Shown here piece by piece: positions 37,001 to 46,567 of a DNA stretch of 64,000 bases. The stretch covers positions 62,001-126,000 of the forward strand of contig NZ_CAMAPC010000009.1 in the NCBI RefSeq assembly GCF_945859825.1. The letters run 5' to 3'. Source of the stretch: Pseudoalteromonas holothuriae. GTDB taxonomy: Bacteria > Pseudomonadota > Gammaproteobacteria > Enterobacterales > Alteromonadaceae. Position numbers and translations under genes: made by a program. The first letter of the stretch is position 1, and the number at the start of each line of letters is the position of its first letter. The notes beneath the pieces are model-generated. The model made no database searches, was not told where the DNA came from, and was given only the letters and a program-made list of their open reading frames with translations.

Positions 37001-39160
37001 TTTGATACGAGTTTTACATTCAACAACTTCAATATTGTTGATGAAGCACAGGAGCTAGACTTAAAGGGCACTCGAGATAGAAAAGCGCAAGAAATCGATG
37101 ACTTTCCTTTATCGGTAGGCTTTATTGTAAAAAGTCTGCAAGACAATGTCTGCGAGTTAGGTGTGAGCTTCAACCCTGACCTTTATAACTCAATGTTTGC
37201 GCAACAGATCCAACAGTATTTATTACTATCATTACAAGCAATGGCTGAAGATTGTCAGCAATTAGCTACGATTTTGAGTACTCAAGATGACGCTATAATA
37301 GCTCAGCTGCAAGGGGAGGAAATTACACAACCTAACACACCTGTATTCTTAGCTTTGTTTGAACGTGCGGTACTTAGTTATGGACAACTGAACGCGATAA
37401 CCGATGGTGATGAGCATATTAGCTATGAAGTGCTTGAGAAAAAAGCCAATCAGTTAGCACATTACTTAATTCAACAACGAAATATTAAAGTTGGCGACAG
37501 AGTGGGGTTATTACTATCACGCTCTTTAGATATGGCTGTGGCTATTTTAGCCGTAATGAAAGCTGGTGCGGCTTATGTGCCTATTGACCCTCAGGCACCG
37601 CAAGAACGCAACCTAATGATAATGCAAGATGCTGGCTTAGCAATACTGCTGACGCAATCGCAATTTGAATCAAGTGCACTGGCACAAAATATCAACAGCC
37701 TAGTTATGGATACCTTGGAGAGTGAGTTAGCTCTGACGCCGACAACATCCGTGTCATGCTGTGTGTCAGAGCAAGACTTAGCCTACCTAATGTACACGTC
37801 GGGCTCTACTGGTACACCAAAAGCTGTCATGGTCAGTCATGGTAATCTTGCTGCATACCTGGACTCGGCGCAATCCCTTTATAGTGTGACGTATACCGAC
37901 CGAGTATTGCAGTTCTCGACTTTTGGCTTTGATATTTTTGTTGAAGAGTTTTTCTGTGCCTTAAGCCAAGGCGCCAACCTCATCTTTAGAGACAATGACA
38001 TCATGGATGCGGATAAGAAGTTTTGGCACTTCATGGCTACACAGAAGATCACTATCGCGTCATTGCCCACCGCATTTTGGCATTTACTGGTTGATCAACT
38101 TGAGCATACGCCAAATTCTAATTTACGTTTATTGATCACCGGTGGCGAAAAAATGTCAGAGCAACGCTTAGCGCGCTGGCAACAACATATGAATAAAGAA
38201 GTGCAATTATTCAATACCTATGGGCCTACAGAAGCAACAGTCATTGCGACAGCGAAAGAAGTATCACAGCTTGATTGCATGGAGCAAGCTGTGCCGCTGG
38301 GTAAGGCTTTGGATAATACAGGGGTGATGGTATACGACGCGTTTGGTAATCCAGTGCCTAGTCATGTTGTGGGGGAAATTTATATCTACGGGCCCTCTGT
38401 TGCGAAAGGTTACTGGCAACGTGACGACTTAACTGCCAAGGCATTTGTAAATATTGAGGTTGACGGGGTGTCTTATCCCGCCTTTAAAACGGGGGATTTT
38501 GCTTATATCAATGAGCATGGAGAACTAATTTTTGCTGGACGAAGCGATGACCAAGTGAAGATCCGAGGCTACAGAGTAGAGCCACAAGAAATTCAACAAT
38601 GTGTGCAAAGCATTGATGGTGTTGAATCAGCTCTTATCAATGTCGCAAAACGAGACAATAACAATCAGTTGCAGGCGTTTGTTAAAGGGGATAGCAACGT
38701 GCAACTGACTGATATTAAGGTCAAGCTTGCAGCTAAATTGCCGGAATATATGGTACCAACGTTATGGGCCAATATTGAGCAATGGCCACTGACGCTAAAC
38801 GGTAAAATTGATACTAAGGCCCTGCCAGACGCTTTGCCAATCAATGCAAATGGCGCTACTGATATTGAAAAAAATGAGATGGAGCAATCGCTTGCTGATA
38901 TATGGGGGGCGCTGTTAGAAATAGATACAGGGTCAATCTCACCGGCGAGTAATTTCTTTGATTTAGGTGGGCACTCCTTATTGATGACACGTTTGTTAAC
39001 GCAAATTCAGAGCAAATTGGGTTGTGAACTGCAGCTAAATGAGCTACTTCAACATGGTTCATTACAAGCTATGGCGAAGCTTATCAGTGATGATTTATCA
39101 CTTAACAATCTGTCTGAACTCAAAAATAACGATGAGTTAGTTCAAGAGATGGAGTGGTGA
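34031..39160 (+). CDS. NRPS 4, A-PCP-C-A-PCP (Thr, Lys-like)
   Basis: Nonribosomal peptide synthetase of 1709 aa. The N-terminal 37 residues are a helical linker (about 11-36) expected to dock with the acidic C-terminal helix of NRPS 3. The protein begins directly with an A domain (38-545) and its PCP (Ser590 in GGDS), completing the module whose C domain ends NRPS 3. A C domain (650-1090, HHAILDG at 792-798), A domain (1110-1600) and PCP (Ser1649 in GGHS) follow. The end reads LVQEMEW after an acidic stretch, matching the short motif that would bind the docking domain of NRPS 5. The first PCP is of the GGDS type that normally precedes an E domain, yet no E domain is present. ATG 34031 has AGGA upstream; only 15 bases separate it from NRPS 3. 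Confidence 0.94.
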   Translation: MNALTNNTVNIKSKLANLSPEQKAALLAKMQVKQNKEAEFQDLVSWFHSQADNSAQRTAISCNEQTLSYQQLNQQANRLANYLVLKGVQAEQCVAICMERSCDLLVAILAVLKSGAAYLPLDPHSPKERLTTIIDDAQAPFVLTQHNYEQMFSDSSSDVCVLDTGYVQSYLAEMCHANLAIKPKSSDLAYVIYTSGSTGTPKGVMVEHGNVARLMSTSQPLFNFKQEDVWTLFHSYAFDFSVWEIWGALLFGGELVVVPYVTSRSPEAFSDLLIEKGVTVLNQTPTAFSSVQKVMLSKSQTHQLRYVIFGGEALEPKSLQAWFEQYGQSTKLINMYGITETTVHVTYKEISQADIDGKVSNIGKPIPDLSHYILDDKQRKVPTGTVGELYVGGPGVTRGYLNRSQLTDERFITPSFSTIQGKLYRSGDLVKQLANGELEYVGRADNQVKLRGFRIELGEINSKIADLDDISDVITVLKSNTDDKQLVSYVILAEGHSSQWKQTLHSHLLHVLPEYMVPAAVVSCLALPTNINGKIDHAQLPVPQPDDYWQKQFVSPTNEVESKLCRVLANLFKLEQVGIEDNFFALGGDSLKTVNLVASAAEYGLYFDVADIFEAPTVAALAKRTKTHKNQENEQFVGPFELISEADREQLPSNVVTAYPMSRLQHGMVYHNQASVDNSVFHNILNQTFEGSIDFVAMKEAFARVMARHDILRTAFDLEQFEQPLQLVYDNVDVPIVMRDISDLAEHEQQQTIAQALKEQQQQRFDLSLAPLFRCEILQLDENKWELIWVEHHAILDGWSVASFMTQITNEYSAILAGKSYQIEVPEGYYRQFINMEQKALSNPKSQQFWDAYLADSKLTQLPLRPNHESARGPLKTMVPSKLFAELKALAATMNVPLKSLFLAAYSKTLSTFANEQDITFGLTSHGRPDNLDSRYLLGLYVTTLPLRMKIEQQSWQSLIKDVHAQEMRVWQQRHYPLSEMMQGRDNQTIFDTSFTFNNFNIVDEAQELDLKGTRDRKAQEIDDFPLSVGFIVKSLQDNVCELGVSFNPDLYNSMFAQQIQQYLLLSLQAMAEDCQQLATILSTQDDAIIAQLQGEEITQPNTPVFLALFERAVLSYGQLNAITDGDEHISYEVLEKKANQLAHYLIQQRNIKVGDRVGLLLSRSLDMAVAILAVMKAGAAYVPIDPQAPQERNLMIMQDAGLAILLTQSQFESSALAQNINSLVMDTLESELALTPTTSVSCCVSEQDLAYLMYTSGSTGTPKAVMVSHGNLAAYLDSAQSLYSVTYTDRVLQFSTFGFDIFVEEFFCALSQGANLIFRDNDIMDADKKFWHFMATQKITIASLPTAFWHLLVDQLEHTPNSNLRLLITGGEKMSEQRLARWQQHMNKEVQLFNTYGPTEATVIATAKEVSQLDCMEQAVPLGKALDNTGVMVYDAFGNPVPSHVVGEIYIYGPSVAKGYWQRDDLTAKAFVNIEVDGVSYPAFKTGDFAYINEHGELIFAGRSDDQVKIRGYRVEPQEIQQCVQSIDGVESALINVAKRDNNNQLQAFVKGDSNVQLTDIKVKLAAKLPEYMVPTLWANIEQWPLTLNGKIDTKALPDALPINANGATDIEKNEMEQSLADIWGALLEIDTGSISPASNFFDLGGHSLLMTRLLTQIQSKLGCELQLNELLQHGSLQAMAKLISDDLSLNNLSELKNNDELVQEMEW
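34142..35920 (+). other. NRPS module 8, second half: A-PCP, Thr
   Basis: Specificity residues read D-F-W-N-I-G-M-V-H-K, from FDFSVWEIW, VLNQTPT, IFGGEA and NMYGITETTVH. This is identical to the classical threonine code, the firmest substrate call in the window. Confidence 0.88.
35978..39100 (+). other. NRPS module 9: C-A-PCP, basic residue (Lys-like)
   Basis: Specificity residues read D-I-E-S-I-G-T-V-I-K, from FDIFVEEFF, IASLPTAF, ITGGEK and NTYGPTEATVI. It shares D, E, S, I, G and V with the bacitracin lysine code as I recall it (D-A-E-S-I-G-S-V-C-K). The acidic Glu in the pocket supports a cationic side chain, Lys or Orn. Confidence 0.45.
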
Positions 39161-39162
39161 TC

Positions 39163-42100
39163 ATGAATGCAAAAGAAATACTTAAGCGCTTGGCGAGTCA
39201 TAAAATTTACTTATACCTCGAATCTGGCAAGTTAAAATCTCGCTCAGCCAGCGGTGCAATCAGTCCAGAACTTGGGAGCTTAATTCGCAATAACAAAACG
39301 CAAATAATGGCGCTGCTAGCACAAAAATCAGCCAGTGCTGGCCGTATTAAGCCAATGGTAGATTATGCCCAAGTGCCGCTGTCATTTGCGCAAAAAAGAC
39401 TTTGGTTCGTTAGCCAATTAGATGCTCAAAACAGTGATTACAATATGCCCATCGCATTTCAGACAGAAGGCGTGGTAAGCGTTGCGTATGTAGAGCAAGC
39501 AATGAATCGTGTGATTGACCGTCATTTGGTATTACGTACTGTTTATCAAGAGGTTCAGGGAGAGCCTCTACAGTGCCTCCGCTCCGATCTAAAGTTTAAA
39601 TTAGAGTGTCATGATATGAGCCACTTAATCAGTGCCGATAAAGCGCAAGCAGTGGCCCAATTGGTGAAAAAAGTGTTTTCTCAGCCATTTGATTTAAGCA
39701 ATGAGCTTATGATCAAAGGGAGTTATATCTGTACTGAGCACGCAACAGAGTCCCAAGTAGAGGAAGGGGTTTTGCTGTTCAATATGCATCACATTGCATC
39801 AGATGGCTGGTCGATGGATATTTTGACCAAAGAGTTTTGCCTATATTATAACGCTCTGGTGCAACAGCAGCAGGTTGAGCTGCCACCACTGAGTATTCAA
39901 TATCATGATTATGCTGCATGGCAAAATGCTCAGCTGGCCGATAATGTGTTAGAAAAACAAGTAAATTATTGGCAAAAACAACTGGCTGATGCCCCTGCAG
40001 TTCACTCAATTCCGCTGGATTTTCCACGTCCAGATGTCAGGAAGGGGCGTGGCGCATGGGTATCAGGTGAGCTCTCAAGTGAGGTGTCAAAGAGCCTACT
40101 CAAGCTAGCCAAGCACCATCAGCTTACGCCATTTATGCTTTTACATGGTGCTTTAAATATAGTGTTAGCAAGGCACAGTGGGAGTACAGATATAGTTTTA
40201 GGGACGCCTACCGCAAATCGTTTACGTGCTGAAGTAGAACCATTAATTGGGTTTTTTGTTAATACTATTGTATTGCGAAGTGACGTGAGTGATGCGCCGT
40301 TAAATGAGTATTTTAATCGAATTCGTGATGTGCACTTGCAAGCACAGGCCAATCAAGACTTACCTTTTGACCAACTTGTTGAGCGACTTAAAATTTCACG
40401 TAGTAGTCATTCGCCTTTGTTTCAAATTATGGTATCCGCAGATGGCGATTACCGTGCAGCGCAGACACCGCAAGCGCAAAAAGTCACACTCTGTGATATG
40501 ACATTAACGCCAATGCGACCTGAGCTAGATCAAGCTAAGTTTGAGTTAGGGGTTAATTTTAGCATTAGTGAGCAGGGGCTAAGTATGCAGTGGAACTATG
40601 ATGTGAGCTTGTTCAAGGCCTCACACATAGAGCAAATTAACCGTCATGTGGAGTCGCTGCTAGAGGAGATGGCCGAGTTACCAGTAGAAGCAGCTACGCC
40701 ATTATCTAATTTATCTATGCTGTCACGGCAAGAAGAGGCACACTTGCTCGTTCAGTTGAATAATAGCCCGGTAAGTTATGATGCCTCGTTAACAATCCAT
40801 ACATGCTTTGAACGTCAGGTTGCGTGTTTTGGTGACAATATTGCTATTGTGCACAAAGATACACAGTTAACTTATACACAAGTGAATGAGCACGCGAATC
40901 GTTTGGCGCATTATTTAGCAACGTTTATATCACCTTCTCAGCCCACATTTATTGGTATTCATCTAGCGCGTTCGGCGCAAACCTTGATTGCGATGTTAGC
41001 GATTTTAAAAGCCGGTGGTGTATATGTGCCATTGGACATGAACTATCCTAGTGAACGATTGAATTACATGATTAAGGATGCTCAGCTGCAATGCATTATC
41101 ACGGCGCAAGGGCTACCTGAGGATTTACAAAATTTTTCGGGGACGCAGGTGAAGGTGGGTAACTCATTGCAACTGGATAATGAGTGGTCTCATTTTAGTT
41201 GCGAAAACTTACACTTAACCAGAGCGCATAGTTCTGAAAATTTAGCCTATTTGATTTATACCTCTGGCTCTACTGGCAATCCCAAAGGGGTATTAGTACC
41301 ACATTCCGGCGTTATAAGGCTGGTAAAAAACCCTAACTTTATGACCTTGAATGAACACACTGTATTCTTGCAAGCGGCGAATACATCCTTTGATGCTGCA
41401 ACACTAGAGATCTGGGGACCGTTGTTAAATGGTGGGTGCTGCGCACTTTATCCCCAAAAAGTAGTTGAGCCTGAGTATGTAAATCAAGCGATTGACGACC
41501 ACCAAGTGACGGCCTTATGGCTAACCTCGGGTTTGTTTACCGAATGGAGCCGTTACGACGCGTTATTACCTTCCTTACAATATGTGCTTGCTGGTGGTGA
41601 TGTTTTACAACCAGAAGCGGTCAGTAGAGCACAAAAAAATCACCCTCAAGTGCAAGTGATCAATGGCTATGGTCCAACAGAAAACACTACTTTTAGTACG
41701 TGTTATCCAGTGCCAAGAGAAGGCTGTTCAGGCGATATTCCCATTGGCACAGCCATCAGTGGGGATCAGGTATTTATTCTCGGCCCAAGCCAAGAGTTAT
41801 TACCAAAAGGCTGTGTTGGTGAGCTTTATGTAGGTGGTGATGGGTTAGCCAAAGGGTACTTAAATTTACCAAAGATGAGTGCCGAGCGGTTTGTCAAAAA
41901 TCCTTTTTTGGGTAAGTTAGCACGCACTAGCAGTCACCTATACCGTAGTGGTGACTTGGTAAAATACGATCAGCAGGGTAATTTACAATACGTTGGTAGA
42001 GCCGATGATCAGGTTAAAATTCGTGGCTTTAGAATTGAGCCGGGTGAAATAGAAAGTGAAATTACCGAGCTTAGTCGTGTGGATTCATCGGTGGTACTCG

Positions 42101-45100
42101 TTAAAACACTCAGTGCTCATAAGCAACTTGTTGCCTACGTTAAGTTTAAAGACTCGGTCTTAGGTGGAGTGGATGAGCTTATAGCCTTTGTTAAAGCTGA
42201 GCTGGTAGACAAATTACCAAGTTATATGCAGCCAAATCATTGGGTGGTCATTGACCATTGGCCTATCAATCCAAATGGTAAAGTAGACAAAAAATCATTG
42301 CCTGAACCTACGTATAGCACGAACAAAGAGGTTATTTTACCTACCACTCAATTAGAGCAAAGCTTACTGGGCATCTTTGCTGAGTTATTACACTTAAAGC
42401 CTAGCAGTATTTGTATGACAGATAACTTTTTTGAGCTTGGGGGCCATTCATTACTGGCTGTTAGGTTATCTTCGGAGATTCGTGCTCAGTTAGAGCTTGA
42501 GCTAAAAGTACAAACTATTTTTGATGCCCCGAGCATTGTAGAAATGAGTAAAGCTCTGGCCTCTAGCACGCAGTTACATTTATATAATCCATTGGTCGTA
42601 ATGAACAGAAGCAACGCGGCGATACCAGTGTCATTTTCACAGCAAAGGTTATGGTTTATCAATAAACTGCAAGGAAAAACTCCTGAATACAATATGCCTA
42701 GTGCCTATCGAGTTCAAGGCGAATTAAACCTGCAAACTGTACAGGATGTTTTAGCAACCATTATTGCGCGCCATGAAGTGCTAAGAACGGTATATGTTGA
42801 TCATGATGACTTTGCGACACAAAAAATTATACCTACAGAGCAGGTTCAGTTCGAGATTGAGCAGGTTGATTTAAGTGATGTACCACACCTAAAGCAGGAC
42901 TATTTGGTATCTCAATTGACGAAGGCGTTTATGACTAAGGCATTTGATTTAAGCAAAGACCTAATGTTAAAGGCCTGCTATATCAATTTAGCTGAAAATA
43001 AAGGCATTCTAGCCTTTAATTTGCATCATATCGCAGCGGATGGTTGGTCAATGCAAATTATGAAGAAGGAATTTTTCGCCCTCTATCATGCCTACGTTCA
43101 AGGTCAGTCAAGCCCCCTAACACCGTTAACATTACAGTATGCGGATTATGCACAGTGGCAGCGTCGCGAGTTGCAAGAAAGTGGCAGTGATAAACAGCTT
43201 GAATACTGGCAAACGCAATTAGCAGATTTGCCACCTGTACATGGTTTGTCGTTGGATTACCCAAGAAGTGAACAGCGCGCCAGACGTGGTGATATGTATT
43301 CTAGCTATTTAAATGCTGATGTGGCCAATTCACTTAATGAGTTGGCAAAAGAACATAAATTAACCTCGTTCATGTTACTACATAGCGCCGTTGCATTAGT
43401 GCTCAGCCGACATAGTAATAGTTCAGATATTGTGGTTGGTACTCCTGTGGCAAACCGTATGCAAACTGAGTTGGAATCTTTGATTGGTTACTTCGCAAAT
43501 ACTTTGGCATTGCGCGTTAAAACGGAACATCAAACACTTGAAGAATATCTTGCTCATGTGCGTTTGACGCATCTTGATGCACAATCAAACCAAGATATTC
43601 CGTTCGATCAATTGGTTGAGAAACTACAAGTTCAACGTAGTGCTGCCTATTCGCCAGTTTTTCAAATCATGCTGACCACCTTTACAGGGTTTGGCATTAG
43701 CAGTGAACAAGAGGAGCAGTCTTTTCGCCTACCTAATGTGCAAATGGAAGCCATATCGGGAGATACCACTCAAATTAAATTTGATTTAAATATCGAGCTT
43801 GGTTTTGATGAGTCAGGGGTTCAAGTTCATTGGAGCTTCGATGAGGGATTATTTACTGCTGAACATATTGCACAATTATCAGGGCACCTAGATAACGTAC
43901 TTGTGGCGCTGAGCAAGATGACAAACAAGCCACAAAGTGATCTCACTGCGCTCTCTATATTGTCAGATCAGGAACTGCATTATCAGCTGACAGAGCTCAA
44001 TGATAATGCAGGTCATTACATGGTAAATAAAGGCATTCATCATTTATTTGAAGCGCAGACTGCTGCCAATTCGTCGCAAACAGCTTTATGGGTTGATGGA
44101 CTCGCAATGAGTTACCAGACACTTAATGAGCGTGCTAATCAAGTTGCCCATTACTTGCAAGCGCAAGGTGCAGGCGTAGAAGATACCTTGATTGGGTTGT
44201 GTGTTGAGCGCTCTGAAGACATGGTTGTTGGCATGCTCGGCATTTTAAAAGCCGGTGCAGCCTATGTGCCGTTAGACCCAAGTTTACCTGAGCAGCGTTT
44301 GCAATTTATTGCACAAGATGCCTCGTTATCATTAATTTTAACGCAATCTCAATTAAAACCCGATTTGGTTAACCTAGATGCGCAACTTGTTAGCTTGAAT
44401 GACCCATCTGAGCTGAACTTTGCACAATATAGTACTGATAATATTGCTCATACTCAAAGCACGTTTAATGCAAAAAGTTTAGCTTATGTTATTTATACTT
44501 CAGGTACTTCAGGCCAACCAAAAGGTGTATTAACGTGTCACCGGGCGGTGATGGCTTTTGATAGTGCATTTACTGAGCAGTTATCTCATTGTGGTGGCAT
44601 ACCTCAAAGCTGGCTTTGGTTACCTTCATTTGCATTTGATGCGGCTACGAAAAGCTTATTAATGCTGTGCCGAGGTGTTAGCACTGTGATTGTTTGCTCC
44701 AGTGACGCGAAATCTCCAGATAAAATAGCGCAGTTGGTTGCACGCCATGATGTCTCTATTGTGAATTCAACCCCTCAGTTTCTGAGCCAGTTGGTGATGC
44801 ACCCTGCACTGCCCCCAGTACACCTGATCTCCAGTGGTGACTGGTTACAAGGACAAGTGTTTGAACAGTTATACGCTTATAAAGAGCAGCATCAGAAAGC
44901 ATTGATCAATGCGTATGGACCAACCGAAACAACTGTTAACAGCAGTTATGGTGTGATTAATGAACAGGTTAGCCATATTGGTCACCCCTGTAAGAACTCA
45001 CAGCTATATATATTAGATGAGGCTGCTAGAGTACTTCCTATGGGAGTTGTTGGTGAGCTTTACATTAGTGGTGATGGAGTTTCTAACGGTTATTTGAATC

Positions 45101-46554
45101 GACCTGAGCTGACCAAGCAGCGATTTATTGCTAATCCGTTTGTAAGTGATATCGGCACGTTAATGTATCGCACGGGAGATCTCGTTCGGTATTTGTCTGA
45201 TGGACGAATTGAATACGTTGGCCGCTGTGATGACCAAGTTAAAGTCAGAGGTTACCGCATAGAGTTGGGTGAAATTGAAGCGCGAATCATGGATATTCCT
45301 GAGGTTGACTCAGCGTTAGTCGTAGTCAATGAACGCCAAGCTACACAAGAGCTGATTGCTTATGTACGAGCAGCTGATGCGAACACGGATGCGGGTAGTT
45401 TAGTAAGAGCATTGCCGTTGCAGCTTGCACAAAATCTGCCTGATTACATGGTGCCGAGTGGTTTTGCCGTAGTTGAGCGTTGGCCATTGACCAGTAATGG
45501 AAAAATAGATAAGCGCGCTTTGCCAAAGGTAGATATTCGCTTATCGCAAGGTGAGTTCGTTGCACCTAGTAGTTTGTTAGAGCAAAAGTTAGCGCGCATA
45601 TGGAGTGATAAGTTGGTGGTGCCTTATGACTCACTCAGTGTGAGTGCAAACTTTTTTAGTATCGGTGGACATTCTTTATTAGGTTTGACGGTAATGAATG
45701 AAATTAACCAACAACAACTAACCACAGAGTCACTGAACGTTAAATGCTTGTTTAATTATCCGACAATTCGAACGTTGGCAGCGTTTATTGATAGGGGAAG
45801 CGAACCGGAGCAAAACGGCAGTTTAAGCGTACTACATAGTGTGGGTAACGAACAGCCTACATTGTACTGTGTGCCGGGTACTTTAGGCTTGTCGACGAGC
45901 TTTAATGCAATTTCTAATGCGTTGGAAGGGGCACTGAATGTGATGGCGTTCAATCACCATGCAGTGATGGACAGTAACCTCGCACATACTAGTGTGAAAC
46001 AAAATGGATGCGAATTTGCCCAAGCAATTTTAACGCATCACCCAAAGGATTTAACGGTTTATATCGCGGGACATTCATACGGTGGTGCCGTTGCATTAGA
46101 AATGTGCCATGAGCTAGAGCGCCATGGATTCAAAGTTAGCTTAGTACTGATTGATACTCTGTTTAACCAACCAGCAAGTGAGGCATCTCAAGATAATGCT
46201 TTGCTTAGAGCAATTACTAACAACGCAGACCCACAAACGGCCAGTCGACTTAGTGAGCTGTATCATCAGCAATCAAGGTTATTCAGTGAATACCGTTATG
46301 ACACGCCAATTCAAGGTGATGTACTACATGTGATTGCACAGGCACATAAAGAGCGAGTGTTTGAGTTCACTAGAAACAGCTCGGATATTACACAAGGTAA
46401 GTACGATACATGTATAGCAACGGGTGATCACTTTTCCATGCTCAAAGACATGGGGGCGTTAAGTATTGCCGGATATATATATAACTTAGTGTCGCAGCAG
46501 AGTGAACTCACTGATGTGAACGCCAGCAACTCAGCCTTGAGCTTAAAGGCATAA
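39163..46554 (+). CDS. NRPS 5, docking-C-A-PCP-C-A-PCP-TE (Val-like, Glu/Gln-like)
   Basis: Terminal nonribosomal peptide synthetase of 2463 aa. Residues 1-55 resemble a TubC-type docking domain. C domain with HHIASDG at 209-215, A domain about 540-1045, PCP Ser1096; C domain with HHIAADG at 1288-1294, A domain about 1625-2125, PCP Ser2171 (SIGGHSL). A type I thioesterase (2230-2445) follows, with Ser2305 in GHSYGG, Asp2331 and His2423 in GDHFSML; its triad is complete, so it releases the chain by hydrolysis or cyclization. ATG 39163 is 8 bases after GGAG at 39151-39154; a GTG at 39154 would overlap the end of NRPS 4. The exporter gene starts 14 bases after the stop. Confidence 0.95.
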   Translation: MNAKEILKRLASHKIYLYLESGKLKSRSASGAISPELGSLIRNNKTQIMALLAQKSASAGRIKPMVDYAQVPLSFAQKRLWFVSQLDAQNSDYNMPIAFQTEGVVSVAYVEQAMNRVIDRHLVLRTVYQEVQGEPLQCLRSDLKFKLECHDMSHLISADKAQAVAQLVKKVFSQPFDLSNELMIKGSYICTEHATESQVEEGVLLFNMHHIASDGWSMDILTKEFCLYYNALVQQQQVELPPLSIQYHDYAAWQNAQLADNVLEKQVNYWQKQLADAPAVHSIPLDFPRPDVRKGRGAWVSGELSSEVSKSLLKLAKHHQLTPFMLLHGALNIVLARHSGSTDIVLGTPTANRLRAEVEPLIGFFVNTIVLRSDVSDAPLNEYFNRIRDVHLQAQANQDLPFDQLVERLKISRSSHSPLFQIMVSADGDYRAAQTPQAQKVTLCDMTLTPMRPELDQAKFELGVNFSISEQGLSMQWNYDVSLFKASHIEQINRHVESLLEEMAELPVEAATPLSNLSMLSRQEEAHLLVQLNNSPVSYDASLTIHTCFERQVACFGDNIAIVHKDTQLTYTQVNEHANRLAHYLATFISPSQPTFIGIHLARSAQTLIAMLAILKAGGVYVPLDMNYPSERLNYMIKDAQLQCIITAQGLPEDLQNFSGTQVKVGNSLQLDNEWSHFSCENLHLTRAHSSENLAYLIYTSGSTGNPKGVLVPHSGVIRLVKNPNFMTLNEHTVFLQAANTSFDAATLEIWGPLLNGGCCALYPQKVVEPEYVNQAIDDHQVTALWLTSGLFTEWSRYDALLPSLQYVLAGGDVLQPEAVSRAQKNHPQVQVINGYGPTENTTFSTCYPVPREGCSGDIPIGTAISGDQVFILGPSQELLPKGCVGELYVGGDGLAKGYLNLPKMSAERFVKNPFLGKLARTSSHLYRSGDLVKYDQQGNLQYVGRADDQVKIRGFRIEPGEIESEITELSRVDSSVVLVKTLSAHKQLVAYVKFKDSVLGGVDELIAFVKAELVDKLPSYMQPNHWVVIDHWPINPNGKVDKKSLPEPTYSTNKEVILPTTQLEQSLLGIFAELLHLKPSSICMTDNFFELGGHSLLAVRLSSEIRAQLELELKVQTIFDAPSIVEMSKALASSTQLHLYNPLVVMNRSNAAIPVSFSQQRLWFINKLQGKTPEYNMPSAYRVQGELNLQTVQDVLATIIARHEVLRTVYVDHDDFATQKIIPTEQVQFEIEQVDLSDVPHLKQDYLVSQLTKAFMTKAFDLSKDLMLKACYINLAENKGILAFNLHHIAADGWSMQIMKKEFFALYHAYVQGQSSPLTPLTLQYADYAQWQRRELQESGSDKQLEYWQTQLADLPPVHGLSLDYPRSEQRARRGDMYSSYLNADVANSLNELAKEHKLTSFMLLHSAVALVLSRHSNSSDIVVGTPVANRMQTELESLIGYFANTLALRVKTEHQTLEEYLAHVRLTHLDAQSNQDIPFDQLVEKLQVQRSAAYSPVFQIMLTTFTGFGISSEQEEQSFRLPNVQMEAISGDTTQIKFDLNIELGFDESGVQVHWSFDEGLFTAEHIAQLSGHLDNVLVALSKMTNKPQSDLTALSILSDQELHYQLTELNDNAGHYMVNKGIHHLFEAQTAANSSQTALWVDGLAMSYQTLNERANQVAHYLQAQGAGVEDTLIGLCVERSEDMVVGMLGILKAGAAYVPLDPSLPEQRLQFIAQDASLSLILTQSQLKPDLVNLDAQLVSLNDPSELNFAQYSTDNIAHTQSTFNAKSLAYVIYTSGTSGQPKGVLTCHRAVMAFDSAFTEQLSHCGGIPQSWLWLPSFAFDAATKSLLMLCRGVSTVIVCSSDAKSPDKIAQLVARHDVSIVNSTPQFLSQLVMHPALPPVHLISSGDWLQGQVFEQLYAYKEQHQKALINAYGPTETTVNSSYGVINEQVSHIGHPCKNSQLYILDEAARVLPMGVVGELYISGDGVSNGYLNRPELTKQRFIANPFVSDIGTLMYRTGDLVRYLSDGRIEYVGRCDDQVKVRGYRIELGEIEARIMDIPEVDSALVVVNERQATQELIAYVRAADANTDAGSLVRALPLQLAQNLPDYMVPSGFAVVERWPLTSNGKIDKRALPKVDIRLSQGEFVAPSSLLEQKLARIWSDKLVVPYDSLSVSANFFSIGGHSLLGLTVMNEINQQQLTTESLNVKCLFNYPTIRTLAAFIDRGSEPEQNGSLSVLHSVGNEQPTLYCVPGTLGLSTSFNAISNALEGALNVMAFNHHAVMDSNLAHTSVKQNGCEFAQAILTHHPKDLTVYIAGHSYGGAVALEMCHELERHGFKVSLVLIDTLFNQPASEASQDNALLRAITNNADPQTASRLSELYHQQSRLFSEYRYDTPIQGDVLHVIAQAHKERVFEFTRNSSDITQGKYDTCIATGDHFSMLKDMGALSIAGYIYNLVSQQSELTDVNASNSALSLKA
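39364..42567 (+). other. NRPS module 10: C-A-PCP, Val-like
   Basis: Specificity residues read D-A-L-W-L-G-G-T-F-K, from FDAATLEIW, ALWLTSGLF, LAGGD and NGYGPTENTTF. Only the third position clearly departs from the valine code. It closely matches module 1, suggesting shared origin and perhaps the same substrate. Confidence 0.6.
42610..45807 (+). other. NRPS module 11: C-A-PCP, polar residue, perhaps Glu or Gln
   Basis: Specificity residues read D-A-K-N-I-S-A-V-N-K, from FDAATKSLL, IVNSTPQF, ISSGDW and NAYGPTETTVN. The opening D-A-K recalls the glutamate code D-A-K-D-L-G-V-V-D-K, but four later positions differ. The call is weak; the pocket may take something unusual. Confidence 0.3.
45835..46497 (+). 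other. Terminal thioesterase domain of NRPS 5
   Basis: Alpha/beta-hydrolase domain with Ser2305, Asp2331 and His2423. The Ser-to-Asp distance of 26 residues is close to that in the surfactin thioesterase. Sequence alone does not tell whether it cyclizes or hydrolyses; the adjacent cyclic-peptide-type exporter mildly favours a cyclic product. Confidence 0.85.
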
Positions 46555-46567
46555 TTACAGAGGTTTT

